A program made the translations under genes and the position numbers. From Tetragonia tetragonoides (taxonomy: Eukaryota > Streptophyta > Magnoliopsida > Caryophyllales > Aizoaceae): a stretch of DNA of 64,000 bases. Below, piece after piece: positions 12,064 to 36,381 of this stretch. Where the stretch lies: contig CM076144.1 in assembly GCA_038025085.1 (NCBI GenBank), forward strand, positions 2,170,001 through 2,234,000, given 5' to 3'. The stretch's first letter is position 1, and each line of letters begins with the position of its first letter. The notes under the pieces are model-generated. The model was not told the DNA's origin, searched no databases, and saw only the letters and a list, made by a program, of their open reading frames with translations.

Positions 12064-13040
12064 CAAACGGTTTTGCTAACGATTGCCCTAAGAATAATGT
12101 TTAAGCTTCATTAATTACTAAAATTATTAATTGCATAATTATTTCGTTTTATTAGCATAACAAAAATACCCTCACAAGTGACACTCTCTTGTTAGTCATG
12201 TAGTTAATTAAATTTTGAGTTCCCAAAAATTCTCAACCGACCCTACTCATATTTTACACGTCTCTCTCCCCCTCACCCATTCCCAATTTTCCACCCCACG
12301 TCTCTCTCTCTCTCTCTCTCTCTCTCTTCTTCTCAACATACTCTCTCTCTCCATCTCCATCACTTGCCCTCCCATCGGCCACCACCATTGAAGAACTCCG
12401 CCGCCGACCACTATCGAGCCTTTGTGTCCATTGTCCAAGTCGCCGCAAAACAGAGATCCTCGTCAGGCTAGCTCGAACCTCCACCCATGACCACCAGAGG
12501 CGCGCCTCTACCACCAGCTCTTCGATCCTTACCACCATTTTTTTTTCAGATCTCAATTTCTCTACTCACGCCTGGACCCTAAACCCCCAAACTGCAACCA
12601 ACAATTTCTTTTATATAATTAATTTTGGTTGTAGGGAAGTTCACCCATCACCTACTTTAGAGTTTGTTTTTTTACAGATTTTCCACTGGAGTTTGATGCC
12701 GAAAAACTTGAGAATGGCGATGGGCGATTAATGTGGAGCTGGTGGCGTTAATGGTGGACGGCTGGTTCATGGTTGTGGAGTTTTTTTTGTTTTTTTTTTT
12801 TTGGGTAAGCGTAAATATTATCGTATTGGAAATCGTAAATTCTTATTTGACAATTATTTGACAGAAAAATGGAAGAAGGGCATTTTAGGGACTGCAAAAT
12901 TCACATTTAATACTAACTTTGATTGTTTAAAAATAATGAGAATTATTTGGTGCTAATTTAATACAGATTCTCAAAGATACCTCTATTTATTAAAGCTTAA
13001 ACATTGTCTTAGGGTAATCGTCAGCAAAATCGTTTTTTAA
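12064..13040. mobile_element. TIR element with CT-rich, exon-like interior
   Basis: Left (12064-12110) and right (12994-13040) ends are inverted repeats of about 46 bases. The core words GATTGCCCTAAGAATAATG and, in the reverse complement of the right end, GATTACCCTAAGACAATG align with about six mismatches. The interior holds a (TC)n tract, a GC-richer stretch reading like a captured leader or coding exon (about 12360-12560), and a poly-T run. No clean target duplication was found, so the superfamily is uncertain; a gene-capturing MULE is one possibility. Confidence 0.6.
12300..12328. repeat. (TC)n microsatellite
   Basis: An uninterrupted run of TC dinucleotides inside the TIR element, resembling the pyrimidine-rich leaders of plant genes. 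More CT-rich sequence lies on both sides. Confidence 0.8.
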
Positions 13041-13951
13041 CTTAGAGAATATGACTTGCACAATGTAAGTGAACAACAAAAAATGGATATAAATCGGTGA
13101 CATATTCATTTCCACGACAAATTGAAGGAGAACTAGCATCCAATTAAGACATCAAATGATGGAAATGGGGGTGACTTTGAAAAGTCAATAGGCAGCAATA
13201 TAATTGTGGGGTCCCTCACATTTGTGGACACAACAGCAATAACAATCAATAAACAAAAGAAGAAAAAGGAAAAAAAAAATTGGAAGTCAATGTTGGATGG
13301 CTACATAAGACGGCAAACTAGCTTCAATAGGAGCAAGATTTTCTACTGCAAATGTAGAAGAAAAGGAAGTCAGTGTTGGATGGCTAGACGGCAAACTAGC
13401 TTTAATAGAGTGTTGTTAGTGGGAGTGTTAGCCTCATATACGGCAGTCTGATTATTCATCCGGATCCGAAATTGGAACAGTTATCCACCATCTCGGTGAA
13501 ATCTGTTTCATGTTTATCCATCTCTAGGGTGAGAGTTATTATTTTGGTGAGTCTCTAGGTGGCCCTAGAGAAGTGTATTTGTATTCCCATTTATTATAGT
13601 GGAGATATTTTGCGGACTACGGTCCCATAATTTTTCCCTTCGTCTTGAAGAGTTTTCCACGTAAAAGTCGGTGTGTCGTATCGATTTATTTTCTTGGTAT
13701 TTTTGTAGCTCATTTTAATTACACAAGAGAGAAAAGCGTTAATACTTTCGCTGTGCATTTAAGGTCTTTTCCCAACAATAATCATGTGAAGGTCATACGT
13801 CAGTGAATCAATGAACTGGTTATTTAAATTGGGCATCCTTTAATTTGTCATGATGGAATGATTAAAAAAAATAATAAAAAAATTGGGATCATTTATGCAA
13901 ACCAACTTGTAATAGATGACAAAACAAAATGGCGCAAGTTGTTAAAACTTA

Positions 13952-14215
13952 GAGTATCTCCAATGCAAGGTTTATAGGAAAGTTTGTGGAGAGAAAAATC
14001 TCTCAAAAAAAACTCATTTCTATAGTGATAAATTTAAAAACTCAACTTTTACTCAAACCGGTTTGTCTAGACAAACCTGATTTTTGGATTATGATATGGC
14101 ATAAATAATAAACCTATTAAAAATTTATGGCATAGTGTACAAGAGGTTTATATAAATGGATTTTTAAGAGCATAGAAAAAAACCTATTTAAAATTTTATA
14201 ACATTGGAGATGTTC
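13952..14215. mobile_element. Harbinger/Tourist-type MITE, 264 bp
   Basis: The ends GAGTATCTCCAATG and CATTGGAGATGTTC are inverted repeats of the well-known GAGCATCTCCAATG type. They are flanked by TTA on both sides (13949-13951 and 14216-14218), the 3-bp duplication typical of PIF/Harbinger MITEs. No coding capacity. Confidence 0.85.
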
Positions 14216-14623
14216 TTAAAACAGGCTCCCTCGCTGAAAGACAAGGTGGGACTTTCTTTTACTAGCAACTTGTTTCTAAATCAATGTGTTGTACCTTAAA
14301 TTCTATACTACTTTGAGTTTGAATTTACATCTTTCAATTGATGGAATGATATCTTTCTCCCAATCAATTTTCACTTAACATTTGATTTGTAACATAATGG
14401 TTTTATATCTTTCTCCCAATCAATTGATGGATTGGTATCCAACTTTTATTTTATTTTATTTAGAGTATTTGTTTGAGATAGATCACTCATTGGATACATA
14501 GATAATTAGATATACACAAGTTATTGTCTTGGGATTTCTTTGCTTTGGGAGCTTGTGAGTATTTGGGCTCTTTCGATGTTGAACACGAGAGTCTAAACAT
14601 GACATAATCCAAGTAACTTGAGA

Positions 14624-15156
14624 GTGCGTTTGTTAGAACTGAACTTATCAGAACTGAACTGAACTGAATTGAATTCAACATCACTAAATTGGATACTATT
14701 GAACTTAACTGGAACAACTGAACTGAATTGAACACAACTTAGGCTCCGTTTGATTCAACTGGAGAAAACTGATCTGAACTAAACTGAACTGATCTGAACT
14801 AAACTAAACTAAATTGATTTTTTAAACTTGACCGTTAACCATTTAAAATTTGTCCAAACAAAGTCAATATTGGACTCATATGAAAGTATGCTTTGAGATC
14901 TTTCTGATGACATAACTATCATCATGAAATTATTTCGGAATAAAAAGTTATATGAGTGCTAAAGTTACGCATGAACTGAACTGAACTAAACTGAATTTAA
15001 GTAAAATTAAGGTGAATCAAACAGAGCCTTAATAGGTGAGACAAAAAGTATGTTTCTGAACCCAGCACCACTGAACTGAATTGAACAACTGAATTTGAAA
15101 TAACTGAATTGACACCTGAATTAAAGAACGGACCGTGTAAACTCTAACAAACGCAC
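14624..15156. mobile_element. Outer MITE of a nested pair
   Basis: The ends GTGCGTTTGTTAGAA and CTCTAACAAACGCAC are inverted repeats. The interior is dominated by degenerate AACTGAACTGAA words. A second MITE (14742-15028) has inserted into it. I could not find a clear target duplication for the outer element. Confidence 0.6.
14742..15028. mobile_element. Inner MITE inserted in the outer one
   Basis: The ends GGCTCCGTTTGATTCA and TGAATCAAACAGAGCC are inverted repeats, flanked by TTA on both sides (14739-14741, 15029-15031). The TTA duplication suggests PIF/Harbinger. Its interior again holds ACTGAACT-type words, so it may be related to its host element. Confidence 0.75.
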
Positions 15157-15423
15157 GTCGTCATTCACTTTACACCCTCTAAAAATTGCTTTTAATGAAC
15201 ACTAAAAAAAAAGTATTCGGGCTCTCATCTTCAACACAATTCCTTCTTTTTTGAGGCCATCTTAAACCAAATCCAATAGTACTACTTCAGGAAAGCCCAA
15301 GCCCACCAAACATGAACCGGGAACCGGAAAGTAATGCCTTAATAAGTCGGCGCGTCCCACAATATGTCGGCGCGGCCCAAATAAATGATGGAGCCTTTTA
15401 GGGTCTTAACAAATCTGGAAAAC
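15157..15423. other. Promoter-side DNA of the BRF1-like gene
   Basis: No coding frame. It contains a short direct repeat around AAGTCGGCGCGTCCCA and ATGTCGGCGCGGCCCA (about 15344 and 15366) just upstream of the TATA box, which could be a paired regulatory site. Confidence 0.35.
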
Positions 15424-15431
15424 TATAAATA
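15424..15431 (+). promoter_or_regulatory. TATA box of the BRF1-like gene
   Basis: TATAAATA lies about 30-40 bases before a pyrimidine-rich region that fits a start site. A non-coding first exon ending at the GT donor at 15593 follows. Confidence 0.6.
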
Positions 15432-15454
15432 GCCGAACTACTTTAGCCGTAATT

Positions 15455-15592
15455 TTCTCTGGGTTTTGTTCTTGTTTTTGTTCTGTACTTCTGTAACTGT
15501 TCATTGCGAATGAATTCCAGCTCTCAAATTCAAGCAATTCTCTCTCCTCTCTTCACCCTGTGACTGCTAGTGCCAATATCGCCTTTGCCCAG
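15455..15592 (+). other. Probable non-coding first exon of the BRF1-like gene
   Basis: The stretch ends in GCCCAG followed by GTAATTTC, a good donor. The ATG at 15509-15511 meets a stop after 17 codons. The frame that would run into exon 2 has an upstream stop and no ATG, so I treat it as leader. The exact 5' end is not visible. Confidence 0.45.
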
Positions 15593-16474
15593 GTAATTTC
15601 AATCCCCTTTTCTTTTAATATTTATTTGGTTGCTTCGCTTGCTTGTCTCATTTCTTTTATGCATGAATCAGTATGGGTTTTTTTTTCCAGATTAAATTAT
15701 GTAAACTATGAGCTTCCCGGTATTTGTTTGGTTCTCAATGGTTTTAGTAACATAAAATCATTTATAAACTGCAAAAAGGTTGGTTTATGATATGCATATG
15801 TCATAACACACTTTTTTGATTGGATTTATTTGTTTAAATGTGTGATTTACCCAAGTATAATTTATGAACATACTACTCCATGACCTCTGAATTACACCCA
15901 TGTATGAATTTTGATTTGACAAGTCCTTGTGTTCATAATATTTTAGTTTTCTTCATTAAAAATCAAATCTTTTTGTTGCTGCAAGTAGATTGGTATCTCA
16001 ATTATGCTGTGGAAATTAACTTTAGCTTTTACTCCCTCCAAAATTCACCTTTTGTATGATGTGGGTATATTGGGAGAAAAGGACCCATAAGTAGTTGGAC
16101 CCATATGTTCCTTGAGAAGAAAAGGCATGCTTTGTGGTTTCTCTTGCTCTCAATACTTTCCTTATGTTGTAATGTAAGCTTGTAATACTGAATTACTGAT
16201 AATTGAGTAATAGATTGAGGTCAGACTTGAATATTTTCAGGGAATTTGGTTATGGCTTCTTTTTCCATTTCCACTTTGGTTGTGTGACCATTCTTATAAC
16301 TTAATACCAAGTTCATGTATTTTTCCAACATGGGTATTTGGAGCAAAACCAAATAAATTATATTCAGTATTATGCTGCGGTATCATATGATTGATTATGT
16401 GTAAATCAGTTCTTGTTCTATGATTGAGGTTCCATTTTTATGCTTTGATCCCCTTTGTTTACATTGAAAAGGAC

Positions 16475-19400
16475 ATGGACAACATTTATTCTAATCAGAC
16501 TGACCTCTGGGAAACAGATTTTGAAGGTAATGTAAGCTTAACCAGCTCTTTTCCACTTCTCTTTACTAAGTGTTTCAAGATCCTTGAGTTTATAAACACG
16601 GAAGTTGTACTTTATGCAGATGATGTTTTTAGTGACAAATCAAATGAAGCTCATTATCTGTGTGCAGAAGATGATGATGCAAAAAGCTCTGGTGAATCAG
16701 AAAGCCTTTCTGACATTGACGATGCAGAGGTTTGTAGTACTTACCCAATTTCACTCCATAAAATTTAGGGTCAATGACATTTTGCTGTGTTTGCTTCTCG
16801 TTACAAATTTGCAAGTCCATATGCCTTTTGAATGAACAATTTATTGCAGAAACTAGATTTTTTCTAGTAGTAAGCTTTAGCTTCTTCTAATTCTCTAACC
16901 GTGGACCTCATTCTTTGTGATTGTGATCCTTTCTGTCTCAGATGATTAACTTACTGGTACATTGATGAAAAATTAATTTACTGGTTCTATGACGAGTTTT
17001 TGCAGATCGGCAGCTATTTAAACAATCAGAAAGAGAAGCAATACAAACAGATAATATGGGAAAAACTGAATCAGAAGTATCTACAGGTGACGTATTTCGT
17101 AATTCGGTAAATTACCTTTGTCACTGTCATATCATTGTCCTAAATTAGAATATGAAAGAGGGGATATTTCCTGAATACGGATACCATACAACAGAGTTAC
17201 TTTTATCAAACTACAGGCTACAGCAACATGGAAAGTCATATTATGCTAGAATTATTTCCCCCTTCTTTTTCTTTTTTCTCTTTTGGGGGGAGGGGGGGGG
17301 GGGGGAACTTTCACAATAGGATCCTTTTCTCCATGTGTAAGTAGACAATCTCATCCGGCATTTCCATAAGATATCCACTCAGCCACCCCGTGTAATCTAC
17401 CACAGAGGAAACAAACTTAAAATAATAATGCTAAACTCCAAGTCATTGGAAATTGTTACATTGTTCAGCAGATACTGACATTCAGTTATGACTTATGATC
17501 AGTATTATTTAACTGGACTAGTACTCAATGAGGATGCGCAATGTGATTTTTGTTGTATTAACATATGCTTGCTAAAATATCTGTTTATTTTACAGGAACA
17601 AGAAGCCAAAAAAAGTGCAGCTGGTGCAAATGTCCCAAAGCCCAAGAGGGTAAGTTATTGTTCTAGATGCTTAAGCAACATTTTCACTGCAGTTTTGCAT
17701 TCTAGTGCATTGTATAGTTTTGATCAAGCATTGAGAAAAGTGCTTAAACAACATTCAGAAGCTATTATATCTTCTACTGGATCATAATAAGCTCAAACCA
17801 TTCGTTCAGGTTTTCTCTCCTTTCGGGTGGAGGTATCTTGGTCCTATGGGAGTCCAAAGCCTGGAAATAGTTGTCTCAGAATATCCTTGAGTCTTGGCCA
17901 TGTGTAACCAGCAATAGAAAGAAGCTCCCACAGTCCCACTTGATTGTAAGGATTACTATTATCAAAGCTGTACTAACCTGTGAAAAATGAGCACGTACAT
18001 CCTTTTTGCAATATATATATGTTTGGTGCTACAGGGTTCTATTTTGCTTTTGGGGAGAATGGTGCTGGGGGACAATTAAGTTTTTCCTTTTTCAAACATT
18101 AATTCTCACTCAGGGGTACTTGCTTCTCTCTTTAAGTTATCATTGAGATGTTCCCTTGGCTAGGCCTTTAAACCCATGTCTATATCTCCATATTAGTACT
18201 TTGAAACAAGAGTGAGATATTAATGTTGCAAGTCTTAGTGGAACAATCGTCACTCTGTATGAATTGATAAACCTTGGTCGGACCTGAGTTTAAGAGAAGA
18301 GTGTAGACAACGCATGAGGACGACAACTGAATATGATAAGAGAACTACTGGATTATGCATGTCAGTATTTGAAGCTTGTTTGAATTGTTTATCCTCAACC
18401 TTTGGTCCTAGGAGAAGAGGATAAAAATCCGGCGCAGTTACGTGAGTGGTTCTGTTTTCATATAGAACGCGAGAGCAATTAGAGCTCCTCTCCTCTTTTT
18501 TTCCCCTGATAATTACGCAGGCCGTGTGAGGTGTGACAGCTGTGCATGTCGGTATATCCAATTCAAATTTATGTAGTTATAAGGTCACAATGATTGTAGT
18601 TTAGATTCTCAAATCAGCTGCTTTCTTCTGCTTATTGTGGTCATTTTCAATAGGAACAGAGGCATACAAGAGCTAAAGGAGCAGATAAAGCCCAAGCTAC
18701 TGCTGAAACACCCCCATCATCAGCTAAGAAGGTATGGGTTTTCAATAGTAAAATGGAAATAAATAAATAACCAAGAAAGGAAAAATAAATCTCCCTCCAC
18801 AGGATAGTCTGGTATAAATTTTCCAGAATGTAAACCTGCATACACTTTGTAATTTGTATAGTATAGGTCTGATGAGTGGTAGAACTGCAAATGACTGAGT
18901 TGTAACTCAGTGTGTATCACTTGAATGTATCTCCTAAGAGTCCTGCCTTCTTTTTGTATAAATTATTTCATTTAAGTCACTTTCCCAAGTTAGTGAGCTG
19001 TGAAAATTTAGCTTATTTGTAATGACATGTAAATGCGCATTTTTTCAGAGGACCAGTTCCAGAGTCAACTATGATGCTCTAAACAAAATCCTCGATGAAC
19101 CTGTAAGTTATTGGATCTGATACTTCCCCCCCCCCCCCTCTCTCAGTGTGTGTCAGTGTGTGTGTTGCTTGGAGCATCTTAAATGTTGGATGTCGCGCCA
19201 TATATTGATCAAGTCTAAACAATTTTCTCAATGGGTAGAATAGATGAATAACAACTACAACAAGGCCAAACACGTAAAAATGATACAGCTGGAGTTGGCT
19301 TGCTTGCATTTATGTGTTAGAAACAGGAGGCATTTCTCTCGAATTCTCCTGTCTGTTTGCCACTTTACCTACAATTGGTTTCCTTTTCATTTCTGTTCAA

Positions 19401-19701
19401 TTGCCCCCCTATATTTAATTCATCATTGTTGTCCTAATTGCAAAATCTTATGTTGTCACTTGCTGTGTGTCAGTTGCCTTCAGATAATCCAAAGAGGAGA
19501 AGAACGGAATCAGATACTGACCAAAATCTTGACAAAACTTCAGTTGGATCGCATGTCAGTGATGATGAAATGGCTTCAGCAGCTGATATTGAAGATGAAG
19601 AAAATGGCTGGCAAGAGAACCAAGGTTATTATCCATATGGACCACATTATAACAACCAAGAGGAAGAATACAGCAATTTTGATGATGACGGATTCTATTA
19701 A
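16475..19701 (+). CDS. BRF1-like protein, C-terminal (TBP-binding) region only
   Basis: Seven exons with good splice sites (16475-16526, 16620-16729, 17006-17086, 17596-17649, 18654-18731, 19049-19102, 19474-19701) join in one frame to 218 residues. LSDIDDAE, then YLNNQKEKQYKQIIWEKLNQ and KYLQEQEAKK, is the conserved BRF1 homology region with which the TFIIIB subunit Brf1 binds TBP. The rest is a lysine-rich stretch, an RVNYDALNKILDE segment, an acidic tail and a Tyr/Asn-rich C-terminus. Family members are much longer, with an N-terminal zinc ribbon and two cyclin repeats that bind Pol III. None of that is present upstream, where only MITEs and a TATA box lie. Either it is a truncated paralogue still able to hold TBP, or a decaying copy. 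The open, spliced frame favours expression. Confidence 0.75.
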
Positions 19702-20734
19702 TCGACTTCATTTGCCTTGTTTGGTTTTTAGCAGAGAGTCGATCACATTTTGACAGCTTCATCCTCGATGGTCATTTGCCTACAGTAGGTCTACCATTTC
19801 TCTGATGCCTTAGGGAATTGCTGCAGCTTGTATTATGTATTTTGAGTTTTGAAAAATATTCTCTAAAGTAGTTCCTTCCAATAAACCAATATCATCATGA
19901 CACATCAGTTGCCCACTCCAAATGACATTCAACTCTAATTCTTTTTTCCTTTTCTTTTTGTGTTCTTGTGAGTTACTACACCAACTAATTTACCATTCTA
20001 TTAGAGAGGTTCTCATCTCGGGGTAATTGTATACCTTTTTTCAATACGCAATCTCTTCTATATGAAATATGCAGTGTTCTATGGTTTCTTCCCTGTAATA
20101 ACCTATCATACATTTTAACTTAAAATGGTTATTCAGTTTAGGATTGTGTCATCTTAATCCCACCAAAGAAAAAAGGAAAATTGTCATTCAGTGGTTAACT
20201 TTTCTGTTAACTGCCTTCAATTTATCAAACCTATATAGTTACAGAAAAACAGATGTTCTGCATAACAAAAGAATACAAGGTCATCTAATCTTCGAAAGAG
20301 ATGAAGCTCATGCATAATTGGACGATCGTTTCACTTATCAGTCTCTGTACCTTCAGCAACGAAAGGCCTGACAGTTTTAAGAAATAGTAAGTAAATTGAT
20401 TTCAGTAATCTCTGCATTCGAGTTTGGCGAAGTCGGGGTTAGGAAAACCATAATACTCATGAGGTCGTGACTCGTGAAGTCGTGATAGTGTTTATTCAGT
20501 GGTGAACTATTTCATAATTGGATACATAATATATTCATATATTTCAAGGCATCAAGTACAAGAGTTATACATACAAAGATTATGTACAATACTACAAAAC
20601 CGACTGAGCCAACGCAAAGTGCGTGGGCATCCTTCAGCTCCTTTACGTATTCTGAATGTGAGACTAAGATTGCGATTCAGTTACAGAAGCAGGAGCTTTA
20701 GCGTAGTTGTTCAGTTGTTTTAGTCGAACAGGCT
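19702..20734. other. Convergent intergenic region between BRF1-like and TIO genes
   Basis: It should hold the two 3' untranslated regions, since both genes end here facing each other. I see no additional gene or repeat end. Confidence 0.5.
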
Positions 20735-32902
<12,168 letters not shown>

Positions 32903-33743
32903 TTCTGATCTTCCGATAAAATGTATCTAATTATACAGGCTTATTCATGAAACTGCTGCAAAAAATGCAACACAAGTAGGTTCAAAATCGTTGAGAAATC
33001 GAAAACAATATCGGATTTTGAATTTCAAATTTCTAAAATTTTCAAATATCCGTACCATTCGACAATTTTGCTTTGACCTAATTAACGGTTTCTCACTGGA
33101 ATTACTCAATGGTATAGATGAAATTTTGGTGTCGCGATTAGAAAATCGAAAGCGATTTTTGGCTAGGGTTTGAGAGGATAAAGAAAATGAGTCTTTGTTT
33201 TTGCAGGTGAGCCTGTTAGAGTGGGGAGAGAGAGAGAGAGAGAGAGAGTGGCGTTTTGAATATTCCCGCTCATATGTAGTTTAAGTTTTCTTCCAAGTGT
33301 AGATGAGTAGATCTAATCTAACAACAGTTTGCACAAAAAAAAAATCTAACAACAGTAAACGCTTTATAATTTGGTTTTTACCCGTTACTGTCAATTTGCA
33401 TCGACTTTGCCTTACAAAATGATAAATTGAATTATGGTAAATAATCTTTAATCATAAAATTGAGGTAGAGTAGGTATATTAGGTCCACGTTTACATCTTC
33501 TCTCTCCGATGTATAGGTATATTGTATTAGCGTTTGTGTCTCATAATTGGGGTGGATAGCACAGTGACACATTCTCTACTTGTCCCCAAATCGAGTCTCG
33601 TTGCTCTCAAATAGAGTAGCTTTCTTGCAATGTAAAACCGAGAATAGGGGCACAAAAGAAATTTTTTAATTAAAGAAAAAAATGCAATAGGAAGTACCTA
33701 TAAGCAAACATACCTAAATAAATAAACAAGCATCAAAAATTAA
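32903..33743. other. Upstream region of TIO
   Basis: This is the leader and promoter side of TIO. A (GA)n tract at 33221-33248 lies about 320 bases upstream of the start codon; on the TIO strand it is a (TC)n tract, common in plant leaders. No other gene is visible. Confidence 0.5.
33221..33248. repeat. (GA)n microsatellite
   Basis: A run of GA dinucleotides upstream of TIO; on the coding strand this is a CT tract, a frequent core-promoter or leader feature of plant genes. Confidence 0.8.
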
Positions 33744-34221
33744 GGCCCCGTTCGGCAAGGTTTTTAGTTGTAGGATTTGAAAATGTTAAAAAGTAAAACA
33801 AGGTTTTGTTTTTATATTTCTGGTTTAAGTTTCAAGTTTCTAACAAATATTTGGAGATTTGATAATGGTTGAGAAGGAAAGATAGAGGGAGAAGGTAGAG
33901 GAGACTCAGATAGAGTGGAAAGAGAGGGGGGGACCACGAAACTGATCAGAGGAGAGAGGGGGAGGGGGAGGAGGGACCACGTGACATAATGTGGAAAGAG
34001 GCTAGAGGGGACCAGTGAGAGGAGAGAGAGTGGAGAGGAGAGGGTATTACAACTTAAAACACAAATAGAAAACCATTTTTTTTGGGTTTTTAAAACTGGA
34101 GCCCAGTTGTGAAATTGTCCATAAAACTCAATTCAGCCCAAGTTTTACCAAACACGTTTTGGTTTCCAAAATGGATTTGGAAACTAAAAACTTGCAACTT
34201 AGACCCACCCCGAACGGGCCC
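33744..34221. mobile_element. MITE, 478 bp, Harbinger-like
   Basis: The ends GGCCCCGTTCGG and CCGAACGGGCCC are near-perfect inverted repeats, flanked by TAA on each side (33741-33743 and 34222-34224). It has a purine-rich core of GAGAGGGGGA words. The TAA duplication fits PIF/Harbinger. Confidence 0.72.
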
Positions 34222-34313
34222 TAAGTTTTTAGACCGACAACATCTAAGCTTACCTAAACATAGTCAAAATAAATAACATATCCTAAAGGCTAAATATATC
34301 TCAGCTTGTGGGT

Positions 34314-35981
34314 TCACTTGCTATCTTTTGGGACCTGAACAAGAGCTAGACCAAGCTTATTTTCTTCACCATACCTAAAGGCCCAAACTTGAAAAACTTG
34401 ACCAGCTTGAATATTGTTCCTAGCAACTACACCATTCCATTGCGTGGTCAGGACGAATGAATCTTTTCCCACCTTCCATTGCTTAATATTGATCAATCCG
34501 ACTGCACTTGTGTCCTTTTCATTCTTTTTCCGAAATTCATCATTTATTTCAAGTAATTTCTTTTCTCCTTCTTTCACATCATCTGGTGTAATCAATCTCA
34601 CCACAAGCTTGGCGTCTACGCCTTCTTTTCCTTTACTACCTTGCAATATACCCTTCTCTTCTTTGGTGAGAAAATCCGAATCTATTATTTGACCGTTTAG
34701 CATGTTTAGTCAGTTATGCTTATTTGTACATCACTGGCTGTGATCTCTTTTTCTATCACTAACTTTAATTTCACCTCTTCACCAGCAATCTTCTCTATTT
34801 CTTTCCTGAATTGTGTTTGTATCACTCTATCAATAAAGTTGGTTGCTTTCTTGTTACTTCCCTCGTTGTGTCCATGATGATCGGCATGTCTTTTGAACCT
34901 TGACGATGATAATCCCAATTCCCTATGTATGTGCTCCAATTCGACCTACAAAGAAGAGTTACTATATTCATGGATCAATGGATCATGATATATATTTTTT
35001 TAGTATACGGATACCCCATCTGTTTCTAAATAAGCTTCTTATTTGATTTTACACGGAATTCAATCCAATACTTAACTTTGACCTTCTATAACTATAAATT
35101 TATAAATATAAAAATAATAAAAAGTCGAATATTGTTAAAATGCTACTGTATTTAAATTGAATCTAAGATAAATATTTTAATATTATAAATTTTTCATTTA
35201 TTTTATTTCACACGTCAATGATCAAGTTTTATTAAAGTTTGACCTCAAAAATCAAACGGAAAGCTAAATTTAGAGCGAAAAGAGTAAAATTGTGATAGAC
35301 TATTGTGTGGGTGGTGTAAAACGTACCTCTCGAGTCTCTTCTACTTGGCTAGGCACCGTCTTCTTCAAGAGATTCTCTTGCTTATTCCCCTCAGGTTCTC
35401 TATCCATCTTCTCGCTCTCGAACATTTCAGTTAATGCAAACAATACAAAATCTTGTAAATACTTATTCCCTTTTTTATGAGGTTGAGGATTATTAGTAAC
35501 ATCATAAGGTTTATGATGTGAAAATGTACTCAATAATGCCTCATGATGTTTGATGTACTCTTCGGGTTTTTTGAGTGCCTGTAGAAACTCCGCTATTGGC
35601 AAGTTCAGGCTCAGTAAATAATACGTTTCCCTTTCCCATTCTTCAACCAGATTTTTGGCAGATATGTAAGATTCTATCCTCTGATCTCTTGTACTAATAC
35701 CGCTTTCTACCTCTGTAGTTTGAGAAACAAAAATGTTAGAACGTACTTAGATGAATCAATTTATACACTAACTAAGCTTATCCCTTGGCCAGCTCTCTAC
35801 CGCTTAGTGCGCTGACAGTTGGGGCGAGGGGATTAGTCACTATGATCGACGGTGGAATACCCTTGGCAAAGACCAAAAAAAAAGCCAAATAAATTTCTTA
35901 ATCAAACGGTAAGTACTAACTAATATTGAAAAAAAGAGAGAAACCTGTGCATATCTTCATATTCTCCTTGTTATTTGCCAT
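34314..35981 (-). pseudogene. B3-domain protein of the DUF313 group, one frameshift
   Basis: Exon 1 (35945-35981), exon 2 (35327-35712) and exon 3 (from 34945) join in frame. The N-terminal region carries FLQALKKPEEY and a Lys/Glu-rich linker. The C-terminal B3 domain follows: LKLVIEKEITASDVQ, then MLNGQIIDSDFLTKEEK, LINIKQWKVGK, SFVLTTQWNGVVARN and AGQVFQVWAFR, the layout of plant DUF313/REM-type B3 proteins. The frame stops with TAA at 34706-34708 and resumes in another frame at 34703, so a single-base indel at about 34705-34715 breaks the domain near its start. Without it the protein would be about 350 residues. B3 proteins bind DNA in the nucleus. It may be a young pseudogene or an assembly error. 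Confidence 0.8.
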
Positions 35982-36381
35982 GAATGCAGCTCTATGATTC
36001 TAGTAATGCAAAGTAAACAACGGTTGATTAAACGGGTTTATATAGATCTTCGTGGTAATATAAAAGTACTACTTCCTAAATCAAATAGGACAAGAAACAT
36101 AATCCCACTAAGAATAGTATTATTTTTTTTATTTTTTTTTTTGTGCAACTGAATAGAGTATTAATCTTTTTTTGTGTAATAGGAATAGTAGTACTAATTT
36201 TGAACATGTATATGTCCAACATATATAACGTTTTAAAGTTTATTAATCTGCTCTAGAACAGTTCAGTTCATCAAAAGGTGTATTTGCAAATGATATGGAA
36301 AATGGGTTCGGTGTATTTGCGAGTTTATAGATTGGGTTTGCGTCACCCTAACCAGAATTCTGAAACTACCGTAGGACTATG
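35982..36381. other. Upstream side of the B3 gene
   Basis: AT-rich, with a T-rich run near 36122-36143. No coding frame or repeat end is visible before the hAT-like element begins. Confidence 0.4.

Noticed and set aside
12247..12556. Two overlapping minus-strand frames of 63 and 100 residues
   Set aside because: Their sequence is driven by the (TC)n tract read as Arg-Glu repeats and they lie inside a TIR element. No splice context or family match.
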